Assembly (NCBI RefSeq): GCF_008704995.1
Contig: NZ_CP023747.1
Location: 5,490,001 to 5,554,000, forward strand
DNA from: Streptomyces nodosus
GTDB taxonomy: Bacteria; Actinomycetota; Actinomycetes; Streptomycetales; Streptomycetaceae
Direction of reading: 5' to 3'
Length of the DNA: 64,000 nucleotides
Shown here: positions 25,401-34,436 of the stretch, piece after piece
How positions within the stretch are numbered: position 1 is the first letter of the stretch
Layout: each line of letters begins with the position of its first letter
The notes under the pieces: generated by a model
What the model saw: only the letters and a program-made list of their open reading frames with translations
Databases searched by the model: none
Told to the model about the DNA's origin: nothing
Program-made: the position numbers and the translations under genes

Positions 25401-27382
25401 TCCCGCAGATACGACAGCACATTGTCGGCCGCCCAGGCGTCGAGCCCGGCGGCCAGTAGCCTCAGCCGTGCGTCCTCCTCGGGCAGCGAGCCCACCTCGC
25501 GCAGGAACGCGCCCACCGCGCGGCCCAGTTCCAGGGGGCGGCCCAGCTGGTCGCCCTTCCAGAACGGCAGCCGTCCGGGGACGCCCGGTGCGGGGGAGAC
25601 CAGGACGCGGTCGCGGGTGATGTCCTCGATCCGCCAGGAGCTGGTGCCCAGGGTGAACACGTCCCCGATCCGGGACTCGTACACCATCTCCTCGTCCAGC
25701 TCACCGACCCGGCCGCCGCCCTTCTTCGGGTCGGCGCCGGCCAGGAACACCCCGAAGAGCCCGCGGTCCGGGATGGTGCCTCCGGAGGTGACGGCGAGGC
25801 GCTGGGCGCCGGGGCGGCCGGTGATCGTGCCCGCGACCCGGTCCCACACCACCCGCGGGCGCAGCTCCGCGAAGGCGTCCGAGGGATAGCGGCCCGCGAG
25901 CATGTCGAGCACCGCCGTGAACGCCGACTCCGGGAGCGAGGCGAAAGGGGCTGCCCGGCGCACGGTGGCCAGGAGCTCGTCGAACTGCCAGGTGTCCAGC
26001 GCCGTCATGGCCACGAGCTGCTGGGCGAGCACATCCAGCGGGTTCGCCGGGATTCTCAACGACTCGATCGCGCCGGACCGCATCCGCTCGGTGACCACGG
26101 CGGCCTGTACCAGGTCGCCCCGGTACTTCGGGAAGACCACGCCCGTGGAGACCGCGCCGACCTGGTGTCCCGCGCGGCCCACGCGCTGCAGCCCGGAGGC
26201 GACGGACGGCGGCGACTCGACCTGGACGACGAGGTCCACGGCGCCCATGTCGATGCCCAGCTCCAGGCTGGAGGTGGCGACCACGGCGGGCAGCCGGCCC
26301 GCCTTCAGGTCCTCCTCCACCTGGGCCCGCTGCTCCTTGGAGACCGAGCCGTGGTGGGCGCGGGCGAGCACGGGCGGTGCCCCCCGGGCCGCGCCCGAGC
26401 CGCCCATCAGCTGGGCGGGGGCGTGGTGCTCCTCGAGGGGTTCGCCGGTGGCCCTCTCGTGGGCGATCTCATTGAGACGGTTGCACAGCCGCTCCGCGAG
26501 GCGGCGGGAGTTGGCGAAGACGATCGTGGAGCGATGGGCCTGGACCAGATCGGCGATCCGCTCCTCGACATGCGGCCAGATCGACGGGCGCTCGGCGCCC
26601 TCGCTCCCGTCGGCCACCGGGGAGCCGCCCAGCTCGCCCAGGTCCTCGACGGGGACCACCACCGAGAGGTCGAACTCCTTGCCGGAACCGGGCTGGACGA
26701 TCTCCACCTTGCGGTGCGGGGACAGGAAGCGGGCCACCTCGTCCACCGGGCGCACGGTGGCGGACAGCCCGATGCGCCGCGCGGGCCGGGGCAGCAACTC
26801 GTCCAGCCGCTCCAGGGAGAGCGCCAGATGCGCGCCCCGCTTGGTGCCCGCCACCGCGTGCACCTCGTCCAGGATCACCGTCTCGACCCCCGTGAGCGCA
26901 TCGCGGGTGGCCGACGTCAGCATCAGGAACAGCGACTCGGGGGTGGTGATCAGAATGTCCGGCGGCCGGGTGGCCAGGGCGCGGCGCTCGGCGGGCGGGG
27001 TGTCGCCGGAGCGGATACCCACCTTCACCTCCGGCTCGGGCAGGCCGAGCCGCACCGACTCCTGACGGATGCCCGTGAGCGGACTGCGCAGATTCCGCTC
27101 CACATCGACCGCGAGGGCCTTCAGCGGGGACACATACAGCACCCGGCAGCGCTTCCTGGGATCGGCGGGCGGCGGGGCGGACGCCAGCTGGTCGAGGGCG
27201 GCGAGGAAGGCCGCCAGCGTCTTGCCGGAGCCGGTCGGGGCCACCACCAGCACGTCGGAGCCCTCGGCGATGGCACGCCACGCCCCGGCCTGGGCCGCGG
27301 TGGGCGCGGAGAACGCCCCCGTGAACCAGCCGCGGGTCGCGGGCGAGAAACCGTCGAGGCCTCGGTGTGCGGGACTGACCAT
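22415..27382 (-). CDS. lhr: Large ATP-dependent DNA helicase Lhr
   Basis: A 1655-residue superfamily-2 3'-to-5' DNA helicase of the long Lhr class. Motif I is VVAPTGSGKTLAAF (about residue 50), motif II DEVH, motif III SATVRP, motif V-VI SLELGIDMGAVDLVVQ and QRVGRAGHQ. The Lhr winged-helix and beta-barrel core follow, then a long C-terminal domain, which in mycobacterial and E. coli Lhr contributes oligomerisation and uracil-glycosylase activity. Near the C-terminus about 110 residues are almost pure Gly/Pro/Asp/Ser (GTGGAEPGAGNGFPPGPGG and onward), interrupting otherwise conserved sequence. I chose the ATG at MVSPAHRGLDGFSP because GCAGGATGG lies just upstream; a GTG 17 codons earlier is possible. 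It is divergent from the AraC-type gene. Confidence 0.94.
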   Translation of the reverse strand: MVSPAHRGLDGFSPATRGWFTGAFSAPTAAQAGAWRAIAEGSDVLVVAPTGSGKTLAAFLAALDQLASAPPPADPRKRCRVLYVSPLKALAVDVERNLRSPLTGIRQESVRLGLPEPEVKVGIRSGDTPPAERRALATRPPDILITTPESLFLMLTSATRDALTGVETVILDEVHAVAGTKRGAHLALSLERLDELLPRPARRIGLSATVRPVDEVARFLSPHRKVEIVQPGSGKEFDLSVVVPVEDLGELGGSPVADGSEGAERPSIWPHVEERIADLVQAHRSTIVFANSRRLAERLCNRLNEIAHERATGEPLEEHHAPAQLMGGSGAARGAPPVLARAHHGSVSKEQRAQVEEDLKAGRLPAVVATSSLELGIDMGAVDLVVQVESPPSVASGLQRVGRAGHQVGAVSTGVVFPKYRGDLVQAAVVTERMRSGAIESLRIPANPLDVLAQQLVAMTALDTWQFDELLATVRRAAPFASLPESAFTAVLDMLAGRYPSDAFAELRPRVVWDRVAGTITGRPGAQRLAVTSGGTIPDRGLFGVFLAGADPKKGGGRVGELDEEMVYESRIGDVFTLGTSSWRIEDITRDRVLVSPAPGVPGRLPFWKGDQLGRPLELGRAVGAFLREVGSLPEEDARLRLLAAGLDAWAADNVLSYLREQREACGHVPDDRTIVVERFRDELGDWRVVVHSPFGAQVHAPWALALGARLAERYGMDAQVMHADDGIVLRLPDADLLGLDLLDQEPTRAGTEYDTEQAPVGAADVAFDPGEVDRTVTDQVGGSALFASRFRECAARALLLPRRSPGRRTPLWQQRQRAAQLLQVAGEFGSFPIVLEAVRECLQDVFDVPGLVELMGDIGSRKVRLVEVTTPEPSPFARSLLFGYVAQFLYEGDSPLAERRAAALSLDSRLLAELLGQAELRELLDAEVLTELERELQWLTEDRRIKDLEGVADVLRLLGPLTEAELVRRGAEPEWAGELAAARRAIRVRIAGADHWAAIEDAGRLRDALGTALPVGVPEAFTEPVKDPLGDLLARHARTHGPFTSATAAERFGLGVAVTEGALQRLAASGRIVQGEFHPAGIGQEWCDATVLRRLRRRSLAALRHELEPVSPAALAQFLPQWQHLGGGHGLRGVDGLLRVVEQLQGAAVPASALEKLVLPSRVSHYTPSALDELMAAGEVVWVGAGALPGKDGWISLCLADAAPLLLPDPHPLELTALHQSVLDALSGGYGLFFRQIADHVRTTTHPDVTDPQLADAIWDLAWSGRLTNDTLAPLRSLLGSGRTAGATAHRARRAVPRGRYGSLTAAARPQSRTGPPTVAGRWSRLPSREADPTVRAHALARTLLDRHGVVTRGAVAAEGVQGGFSAVYRVLSAFEESGQARRGYVVEGLGAAQFAMDGAVDRLRAVANAHDRGAPLPGTGGAEPGAGNGFPPGPGGPFAPQEAPGGGHDPFEGPGAPPGTDDHGGPQDPFGDLLDLGPAVPDPLDSPGFGGPRSGSGSYPGAPGSRSPHGRPGLPPHRTGSTGPDRTVVLAAADPANAYGAALTWPEPPTGAGHKPGRKAGSLVVLVDGELALYMERGGKTLLAWPSDPEAAPTEDARLRAAAEALGAAARAGSLGTVTVERVNGGAALSSPFGILLEGAGFIATPRGLRIRA

Positions 27383-27467
27383 GGGTCCATCCTGCACCCG
27401 CCCACTGACAACACCTCTGACCTGCGGGGACACCTGGTGGTGGCGGTCGGCGGGAGGAGTGTGGGCC

Positions 27468-28382
27468 GTGCCGCAGAATGGGATGGTGGCGGCTTCCGGC
27501 GAGCGGGCGAGGCACTGGCGGTACGAGGAACTGCCCGGTGTCGATCTGCTGCGGGCCCGCTACATCCGTAAGAGCTTCGTACGTCACACCCATGAGCACT
27601 TTGTGATCGCGGCCATCGCCGACGGTGTCGAGGTCTTCCACCACGGCGGCTCCGACCAGTACGCGGGCCCGGGGGCGCTGGCCCTGGTCAACCCGGACAC
27701 CCCGCACACGGGCCGGGCCGGCGTCCCCGAGGGCTGGCGGTACGGGGCCGTCTATCCCTCCCCGGAACTGGTGTCCGAGATCGCCGCCGAGACGACGGCC
27801 CTGCGCGGCACCCCGGGCTTCGCCCGTCCGGTGCTCGAGGACCCGTATGCCGTCGGGCTGGTGCACGAGGTGCTCCGGGCCACGGACGAGGGCAACGCGC
27901 TGGCCGCCGACACTCTGCTGCGGGTCGCGGTGACCCGGCTGCTGCGGCTCAACGGCGGGCCGATGCCGCAGCGCGCGGTGCGCACCGCGGGGGCTCGTGC
28001 CGCCGCACGCGCGCGGGCCGTGCTGGAGGAACGGATGGCCGAGCCCCCGGGCCTGGAGCGGCTCGCGGCCGAACTGGGCACCAGCCCCTTCGCACTGCTG
28101 CGCGCCTTCCGTGACGCCTATGGGATGCCGCCGCACACCTGGCTGACCGACGCCCGGGTGCGTCGGGCCCGGCGACTTCTGGACGCGGGTGTCACACCCG
28201 CCGAGGCGGCCGTCACGGTCGGCTTCACCGATCAGCCGCACCTCAACCGCCACTTCACCCGCATGGTGGGCGTGCCCCCGGGGGCGTACCAGCGCGAGCG
28301 CAGAAGTGAGAGCGCGCGCCCCGGTGATCGCAAGAACGTACAAGACGACCGGCAGGGCCTCCTCGTACCGTTCCGTCCGTGA
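27468..28382 (+). CDS. AraC-family regulator of the azlCD exporter
   Basis: 304 residues. The N-terminal cupin-like AraC sensor domain has FVRHTHEHFVIAAI, DQYAGPGALALVNPDTPHTG and YPSPEL (about residues 20-120). The C-terminal double helix-turn-helix is RLAAELGTSPFALLRAFRDAYGMPPHTW and VTVGFTDQPHLNRHFTRMVGVPPGAYQR. The stop overlaps the azlC GTG, so it is co-transcribed with and probably controls the amino-acid exporter. The GTG is chosen because GGGAGGAG is eight bases upstream; an ATG five codons later is the alternative. The inducer is unknown and may be a branched-chain amino acid. Confidence 0.88.
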   Translation: MPQNGMVAASGERARHWRYEELPGVDLLRARYIRKSFVRHTHEHFVIAAIADGVEVFHHGGSDQYAGPGALALVNPDTPHTGRAGVPEGWRYGAVYPSPELVSEIAAETTALRGTPGFARPVLEDPYAVGLVHEVLRATDEGNALAADTLLRVAVTRLLRLNGGPMPQRAVRTAGARAAARARAVLEERMAEPPGLERLAAELGTSPFALLRAFRDAYGMPPHTWLTDARVRRARRLLDAGVTPAEAAVTVGFTDQPHLNRHFTRMVGVPPGAYQRERRSESARPGDRKNVQDDRQGLLVPFRP

Positions 28383-29170
28383 CAGAACTCACCGCGCACA
28401 CGGACATGCACAGGGACGACCGGGACGTCGGCGAAAAGCCGGACGCCGCCGTCGTCCGGGACGCCCTCGGGGTCGGGGTCGCCGTAGGGCTGTCCGGTTT
28501 CGCCTTCGGGGTGACCTCGGCCGGCAGCGGGCTCACCCTGCTGCAGACCTGCGCACTGAGCCTGCTGGTGTTCACCGGGGCCTCGCAGTTCGCTCTGGTG
28601 GGCGCTCTGGCGGCCGGCGGTAATCCGTTCACGGCGGCCGCGGGCGCCTTCTTCCTCGGGGTGCGGAACGCGTTCTACGGCTTGCGGCTGTCGCAGCTGC
28701 TGGCGCTTCCGCGCGCGGTGCGGCCGTTCGCCGCGCAGTGGGTCATCGACGAGACCACCGCCGTGGCGCTCGCCCAGCCGACCCGCCGCAGTGTCCGGAT
28801 CGGCTTCACGGTCACCGGGCTCAGTCTCTATGTGCTGTGGAACCTGACCACCCTGCTGGGAGCCGTCGGCGCGCGGGCCGTCGGAAACACCGACGCCTGG
28901 GGGCTGGACGCCGCCGGTCCCGCGGTGTTCCTGGCACTGCTCGCACCGATGCTCAAGAGCGCCACGGAGCGCGTCGTGGCGGGCGCCGCTGTGGTGCTGG
29001 GGCTCGGCCTGCTGCCGGTGCTGCCGGCCGGTGTGCCGGTCCTGGTGGCGGCACTGGCGGCCCCGGTCGTCCTCTGGGCGGAGGGCCGCCGCAGGGGGAC
29101 GGCGGACCTGAACGACCCGGTCGACGCCCGGGACGCACGGAACGACGACGGACAGAAGGAAAGCCGTTGA
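28379..29170 (+). CDS. azlC: AzlC-family amino-acid exporter, large subunit
   Basis: A 263-residue inner-membrane protein. It has the AzlC hallmark AVGLSGFAFGVTSAGSGL, then SLLVFTGASQFALVGALAAGG and FFLGVRNAFYGLRLS, with about five to seven hydrophobic helices. AzlCD exports branched-chain amino acids or analogues such as azaleucine. It starts at the GTG overlapping the araC-type stop; no Shine-Dalgarno is seen, so translation is probably coupled. An ATG nine codons on (MHRDDRD) cannot be excluded. The C-terminal 25 residues are charged and non-conserved. Confidence 0.88.
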   Translation: MTELTAHTDMHRDDRDVGEKPDAAVVRDALGVGVAVGLSGFAFGVTSAGSGLTLLQTCALSLLVFTGASQFALVGALAAGGNPFTAAAGAFFLGVRNAFYGLRLSQLLALPRAVRPFAAQWVIDETTAVALAQPTRRSVRIGFTVTGLSLYVLWNLTTLLGAVGARAVGNTDAWGLDAAGPAVFLALLAPMLKSATERVVAGAAVVLGLGLLPVLPAGVPVLVAALAAPVVLWAEGRRRGTADLNDPVDARDARNDDGQKESR

Positions 29171-29475
29171 ACATCTGGATCGCCATCGGTGTGACCGCGG
29201 TCGGCTGCTACGCCGTCAAACTGCTCGGCCTGCTGGTGCCCGCGGGAGTTCTGGAGCGGCCGGTCGTGCGGCGGCTCGCGGCCCTGATGCCCGTGGCTCT
29301 GCTGGCCGCCCTGACGGCCCAGCAGACCTTCGCCGACGGTCGCGTGCTGGTGCTGGACGCCAAGGCCGCGGGCCTGGCGGCAGCCGCTCTGGCGCTGCTG
29401 CTGCGTGCCCCCTTCTTGGTCGTCGTCGGCGCGGCCGTCGTGGTGACGGCGGGGGTCCGGGCCGTCATGGGCTGA
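29167..29475 (+). CDS. azlD: AzlD-family amino-acid exporter, small subunit
   Basis: 102 residues, four hydrophobic helices (IWIAIGVTAVGCYAVKLLGL, AALMPVALLAALTAQQTF, AAGLAAAALALLL, FLVVVGAAVVVTAGVRAV). The small partner of AzlC. The start is a TTG overlapping the azlC stop (TTGA) with GAAGGAA five bases upstream. TTG starts are uncommon, but the position and ribosome site fit the AzlD N-terminus. Confidence 0.85.
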   Translation: MNIWIAIGVTAVGCYAVKLLGLLVPAGVLERPVVRRLAALMPVALLAALTAQQTFADGRVLVLDAKAAGLAAAALALLLRAPFLVVVGAAVVVTAGVRAVMG

Positions 29476-29522
29476 GCGGCCGGCAGAGAGACGACCGGGC
29501 GACGACCGGACCGGGCGGTGCC

Positions 29523-30473
29523 TCAGGCGACGGTGACGGACCGTCCGTGGGCCCGGAGGGCCAGCAGCGCCTCGATGGTCGCCATGGGGCGGCACTCCAG
29601 GTCCGTGCCCGGTGCCGACGGGTGCCGTCTCACCGGCCAGCCGCCGTCCTCCCGCTGCTCGGCCGCGAGGAAGTCCAGGGCACGTGCCATCTCCTCGTCG
29701 GTGAACCATGCGCGTGCCAGGGAGTCCGGGGTGCGCGCGAAGTCGTACGGGAAACGGTGCTCGCCCGGCGCGTATCCGGGGGCTACCGGGAAGGCCTCCG
29801 GGCGGTCCGGGTCCAGGACCGCGAGCCGTTGTGCGCGCACCGTACGGCCCAGCCGGTCGGCGACCGCCTGCGCGCGCGAGCGGTCGGGCGCCGAGTCCAG
29901 GAAGGCCACGGCCGCCTCGACCTCGTACGGATGGGACGTGTCCAGGGACTCGACCGCCCGCCAGCAGAAGTCGGTGGCCCGGAACAGCCAGGCGTGCCAC
30001 ACCTCGTTGCGGTGCAGCAGCCCCACGACGGGGCCCGTGGCGAGGAGATCGCTCGGCGGGGTGGCCACGATCGGCACGAAGGGCGCCGCCGGACAGTCGC
30101 GCCGGCCGGGAAGGACCGCGGGAAGGGCTCCTTCCGGGGTCGAGACCGCGGTCAGATAGCGGCACAGCCGTTCCACCCGCTGCCCGCCGCAGCGCCCGAT
30201 CGAGTCCAGGACGCGCAGCGCGTGCGCGGCGTGCAGCGGCCGGCTGACCGGGCCGCGCAGATCGGGTTCGAGGGCGTGGCCGTAGCCCTCGTCCTCGTTG
30301 CGGTAGGCGGTCAGTGCGGTTTCCACCGGGTCGGCGCCGCCGCCCAGGAAGTGGTACGCGAAGCGGCGCTGTTCCAGCACGCGCGCGGTGAGCCAGACGA
30401 ACCCCTCGGCGCGGGACAGCGGGGAGGGCGCCGGGAGTGTCGGGGGGAGTGGGGATGCTCCGGATGCGGCCAT
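29523..30473 (-). CDS. Conserved protein with prenyltransferase/squalene-oxidase-like repeat sequence
   Basis: 316 residues, no signal or membrane segment. The C-terminal FLAAEQREDGGWPVR is a QxxDGGW-type terpenoid-cyclase repeat, and earlier stretches (LRVLDSIGRCGGQRVERLCRYLTAV, TPEGALPAV) look like further alpha/alpha-barrel repeats. The N-terminal FAYHFLGGGADPVETALTAYRNEDEGYGHALEPD is well-ordered and unlike low-complexity sequence. The catalytic DxDD motif of cyclases is not present, so enzymatic function is uncertain. A -10 box lies seven bases before the ATG, suggesting a leaderless message. It is convergent with azlD. Confidence 0.75.
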   Translation of the reverse strand: MAASGASPLPPTLPAPSPLSRAEGFVWLTARVLEQRRFAYHFLGGGADPVETALTAYRNEDEGYGHALEPDLRGPVSRPLHAAHALRVLDSIGRCGGQRVERLCRYLTAVSTPEGALPAVLPGRRDCPAAPFVPIVATPPSDLLATGPVVGLLHRNEVWHAWLFRATDFCWRAVESLDTSHPYEVEAAVAFLDSAPDRSRAQAVADRLGRTVRAQRLAVLDPDRPEAFPVAPGYAPGEHRFPYDFARTPDSLARAWFTDEEMARALDFLAAEQREDGGWPVRRHPSAPGTDLECRPMATIEALLALRAHGRSVTVA

Positions 30474-30480
30474 GGCTCAG

Positions 30481-30486
30481 ACCGTA
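30481..30486 (-). promoter_or_regulatory. Predicted leaderless -10 box of the cyclase-like gene
   Basis: On the minus strand TACGGT ends seven bases before the ATG at 30473; no Shine-Dalgarno is present and the -35 region is weak. Confidence 0.4.
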
Positions 30487-30553
30487 GGACGGAAAGCGTT
30501 CTCGGCGAGGGGCCACGGCCCGGACCCACTCTCAGGGGCGGGATACTGGGTTC

Positions 30554-30748
30554 ATGCGGTTGACGGTCTTCTGGCAGCGGATGGCGGAGCATTTCGGCGC
30601 GGGGTACGCCGACACCTTCGCGCGTGATCATGTGATGTCGGAACTCGGCGGGCGCACCGTGCACCAGGCCCTGGACGCCGGCTGGGAGGCCAAGGACGTG
30701 TGGCGCGCGGTGTGCACCGCCGTGGGCGTGCCCCACGAGAAGCGCTGA
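30554..30748 (+). CDS. DUF3046 family small protein
   Basis: 64 residues: MRLTVFWQRMAEHFG ... SYADTF-type middle ... GRTVHQALDAGWEAKDVWRAVCTAVGVP. It matches the actinobacterial DUF3046 family, which regularly lies just upstream of recA. Its function is unknown. It is compact, helical and acidic-basic balanced, with Trp residues at the family positions. The next gene begins 43 bases later on the same strand. Confidence 0.85.
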   Translation: MRLTVFWQRMAEHFGAGYADTFARDHVMSELGGRTVHQALDAGWEAKDVWRAVCTAVGVPHEKR

Positions 30749-30791
30749 CGGGCCACCGGTTGTCCACAGGTGGTCCGGGGAGGTCGGCGGC

Positions 30792-32027
30792 GTGCGCGAG
30801 ACTTGCCCCGTGACGCCGACAGACGAAACCGCGCAGGTCCCCCACCAGGAGCCGCCGCCCGGTACGACCCCGCCCGCCCCGCCCCCGGAGGGCGACGACG
30901 CCGTGCCGGGCGCCCGTATGCCGCGCTGGCTGCCGCGCGCCATGGTGCTGGCCCTCGCCCTCGTCGCCGCGTTCCAGCTCGGCAGCTGGGCGTTCCACCA
31001 GGTCACCGGTCTGCTGATCAATGTGCTGATCGCGTTCTTCCTGGCGCTCGCCATCGAGCCCGCGGTGAGCAGGCTGGCCTCGTCCGGGATGCGCCGGGGG
31101 CTGGCCACCTTCCTGGTGTTCCTCGGTCTGACGGTCGCCGTGGCCGGGTTCGTGATCCTGCTCGGCTCGATGCTCGCGGGCCAGATCATCAAGATGATCG
31201 AGGGCTTCCCGGAGTATCTCGACTCCCTGATCAACTGGATCAACAGCACCTTCCACAGCGAGCTCAGACGGGTGGACGTGCAGGAGAGCCTGGTGCACTC
31301 CGACTGGCTCAGGAAGTACGTCCAGAACAGCGCCGGCGGCGTCCTGGACGTCTCGGCACAGGTGCTGGGCGGGCTGTTCCAGCTGCTGACGATCACGCTG
31401 TTCTCGTTCTACTTCGCGGCCGACGGGCCCCGGCTCCGGCGCGCCCTGTGCTCCGTGCTGCCGCCGGCCCGCCAGGCCGAGGTGCTGCGCGCCTGGGAGA
31501 TCGCCGTCGACAAGACCGGCGGTTACATCTACTCGCGCGGTCTGATGGCGCTGATCTCGGGCGTGGCGCACTATGCGCTGCTCCAGGCGCTGGGCATTCC
31601 GTACGCGCCGGTGCTGGCCGTCTGGGTCGGTCTGGTCTCGCAGTTCATACCCACCATCGGCACCTATCTCGCCGGTGCGCTGCCGATGCTGATCGCCTTC
31701 ACCGTGGCCCCCTGGTACGCGGTGTGGGTGCTGGCCTTCGTGGTGATCTACCAGCAGTTCGAGAACTACATGCTGCAGCCCAAGCTGACCGCGCGGTCCG
31801 TTGACATCCACCCCGCGGTCGCCTTCGGGTCGGTCATCGCGGGCACCGCGCTGCTGGGTGCGGTCGGCGCCCTGATCTCCATCCCGGCCGTCGCCACGCT
31901 GCAGGCGTTCCTGGGGGCGTATGTGAAGCGGTACGACGTCACCGACGACCCCCGGGTGCAGGGGCAGCGCCGCACGCGTGGGCCGGGCAGCCTCGTCGTG
32001 CGCCTACGCGGGCTGTTCGGGGGGTGA
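30792..32027 (+). CDS. AI-2E/PerM-family membrane transporter
   Basis: A 411-residue polytopic membrane protein with about eight helices. The family pattern is clear: an N-terminal pair of helices (LVAAFQLGSWAFH, LLINVLIAFFLALAIEPAV), a long amphipathic region (IIKMIEGFPEYLDSLINWINS), and the C-terminal TIGTYLAGALPMLIAFTVAPW ... VIYQQFENYMLQPKL with HPAVAFGSVIAGTALLGAVGALISIPAVA. Members export small molecules or ions; the substrate cannot be told. The first 40 residues are Pro-rich. The GTG has GGGGAGG nine bases upstream; a second GTG six codons on is possible. Confidence 0.9.
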   Translation: MRETCPVTPTDETAQVPHQEPPPGTTPPAPPPEGDDAVPGARMPRWLPRAMVLALALVAAFQLGSWAFHQVTGLLINVLIAFFLALAIEPAVSRLASSGMRRGLATFLVFLGLTVAVAGFVILLGSMLAGQIIKMIEGFPEYLDSLINWINSTFHSELRRVDVQESLVHSDWLRKYVQNSAGGVLDVSAQVLGGLFQLLTITLFSFYFAADGPRLRRALCSVLPPARQAEVLRAWEIAVDKTGGYIYSRGLMALISGVAHYALLQALGIPYAPVLAVWVGLVSQFIPTIGTYLAGALPMLIAFTVAPWYAVWVLAFVVIYQQFENYMLQPKLTARSVDIHPAVAFGSVIAGTALLGAVGALISIPAVATLQAFLGAYVKRYDVTDDPRVQGQRRTRGPGSLVVRLRGLFGG

Positions 32028-32041
32028 GAGCGGTCCGGGAG

Positions 32042-32082
32042 GGCCACCGGCCCGCCCGGACGGCCCGTCGGGTGCGGTGGCC
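32042..32082. terminator. Putative shared terminator between two convergent genes
   Basis: GGCCACCG (32042) and CGGTGGCC (32075) form a perfect 8-bp outer stem with GC-rich sequence inside that can extend it. No T-run. It lies between convergent stops at 32027 and 32091. Confidence 0.4.
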
Positions 32083-32090
32083 GACAGGGC

Positions 32091-32921
32091 TCACCAGGTG
32101 AGCGCGGCCCAGACCCCGGCGGCGAGGACGGCGGCCGTGTAGGCGCCGGCCGCCGCGTACACGATCCGCCGCCTGGTGGCGTCGCTCCATGCCGTGCGGT
32201 CCAGCGACCGGGCCAGGACGGGCAGCACCAGCACTCCGTGCAGGCTCACCCCGTGCAGCGGCTTGAGCGGCGCCGTGGAGTGGTACGCCGCCTCGGGGTG
32301 CCCGGTGCGGGACAGTACGACCCCGCGCGCGATCATCACGGCTCCCGAGAGCAGCCCGACCATCAGCAGGGCGAACCCGGACCGCAGCGCGGGGGCCATG
32401 CCCGGGGGGCCGTCCGGCCGGTGCCGGAACGCGGCGGCGGCGAACGCCGAGAGCACCACGACCAGGACGCCCCCGCCCACCGCGAGGGTCATCGAGACCG
32501 CGGTGTCGAAGGGTGTCTCCATGTTCAGATGGGAGGGCACACGGCGCCAGGCCTGGAGGGTGATCCCGGCGACCTCCACGACGCAGTCGGCGGCGAACAC
32601 CAGCAGCAGGACGGCACGGGAGCGGGCGCCGACGCGCAGACAGGACGTCACCCAGGCGACCGCGATCAGCGTCAGCCCGAAGGAGAGCCCGAAGGTGACG
32701 GGCTTGCGCCAGGAGACCGGTCCGTCCCAGGGGCCGCCGTCGACGGCGAACACCAGCAGATGCGCCAGCCCGGACAGCACGAGGGCCGCACCGATCGCGT
32801 AGCACAGGCGTTCGGTCGGGCGGGCGGTGAGCCGAGGGGTGCGCGTCCGGCCGCCCGGGGTACCGGCACCCGCCGGGCCGGACGAGGGAGCGGCGGGGGG
32901 AGGGATCGTGTCGCGGTCCAT
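32091..32921 (-). CDS. Polytopic membrane protein, function unknown
   Basis: 276 residues with six or seven hydrophobic helices (for example YAIGAALVLSGLAHLLVFAV, SFGLTLIAVAWVTSCL, AVSMTLAVGGGVLVVVLSAF, SGFALLMVGLLSGAVMIARG). The N-terminal 45 residues are Pro/Arg-rich and cytoplasmic. PVSWRKPVTFGLSFG and SLHGVLVLPVLARSL are the most distinctive stretches, but I cannot tie them to a named family. The ATG (MDRDTIPPPAAP) has GAGG eight bases upstream; longer in-frame extensions run into the recA promoter region and are unlikely. It is divergent from recA. Confidence 0.75.
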   Translation of the reverse strand: MDRDTIPPPAAPSSGPAGAGTPGGRTRTPRLTARPTERLCYAIGAALVLSGLAHLLVFAVDGGPWDGPVSWRKPVTFGLSFGLTLIAVAWVTSCLRVGARSRAVLLLVFAADCVVEVAGITLQAWRRVPSHLNMETPFDTAVSMTLAVGGGVLVVVLSAFAAAAFRHRPDGPPGMAPALRSGFALLMVGLLSGAVMIARGVVLSRTGHPEAAYHSTAPLKPLHGVSLHGVLVLPVLARSLDRTAWSDATRRRIVYAAAGAYTAAVLAAGVWAALTW

Positions 32922-33091
32922 GGCACCAGCCTCGAGGGAACGGCCCGCGCGGTCGTCGTATCCCCGGAGGCTTCTGCCGTACGACCCCGGAAGTAGCGCC
33001 CGGCACGGTCCGGGAGCCGGTGCGGTCGTGGTCCGGTGGCTGCGGGCCGGTGCGGGCGGGACCGGAGGTGTCAGGGCGGCGCCCGATGCGC

Positions 33092-33121
33092 TTGACACAA
33101 AAATCGAACATCCATTCTTAT
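33092..33121 (+). promoter_or_regulatory. recA promoter
   Basis: A perfect TTGACA (33092-33097), an 18-base spacer and TCTTAT (33116-33121). The -10 matches 4/6. It lies about 180 bases before the recA ATG, leaving a long untranslated leader. Elsewhere between 32922 and 33302 I see only Gly/Pro/Arg-rich non-coding sequence and no second clear promoter. Confidence 0.7.
33105..33118 (+). promoter_or_regulatory. Damage-response (LexA/SOS-type) box in the recA promoter
   Basis: CGAACATCCATTCT sits between the -35 and -10 boxes. It fits the Gram-positive GAAC-N4-GTTC LexA operator with one arm altered (GAAC-N4-ATTC), and a near-identical GAACATCCATTC element is known upstream of other Streptomyces recA genes. 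Binding here would block polymerase. Confidence 0.65.
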
Positions 33122-33302
33122 GGAGGCTCCGGCAGGTCCTACGGCGGGGAATTCCGGCGCGCTCCTCATGGATCCGGCAGGATTTTCCCGGGTTGGGGCC
33201 CGAGTTATCCACAGGCCGGACGAGCGTCGGGGCGCGTTGTCAGTGGCAGGCGCTAGCGTCATTGACGTGAAGCGATCGACTCAAGCAAACCGGGTGGAAC
33301 CC

Positions 33303-34433
<1,131 letters not shown>

Positions 34434-34436
34434 CCC

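Noticed and set aside
33120..33302. In-frame 61-codon extension upstream of the recA ATG
   Set aside because: It begins in the -10 box of the recA promoter and lacks conservation with RecA N-termini; the ATG at 33303 has a ribosome site and the standard MAGTDREKAL start.
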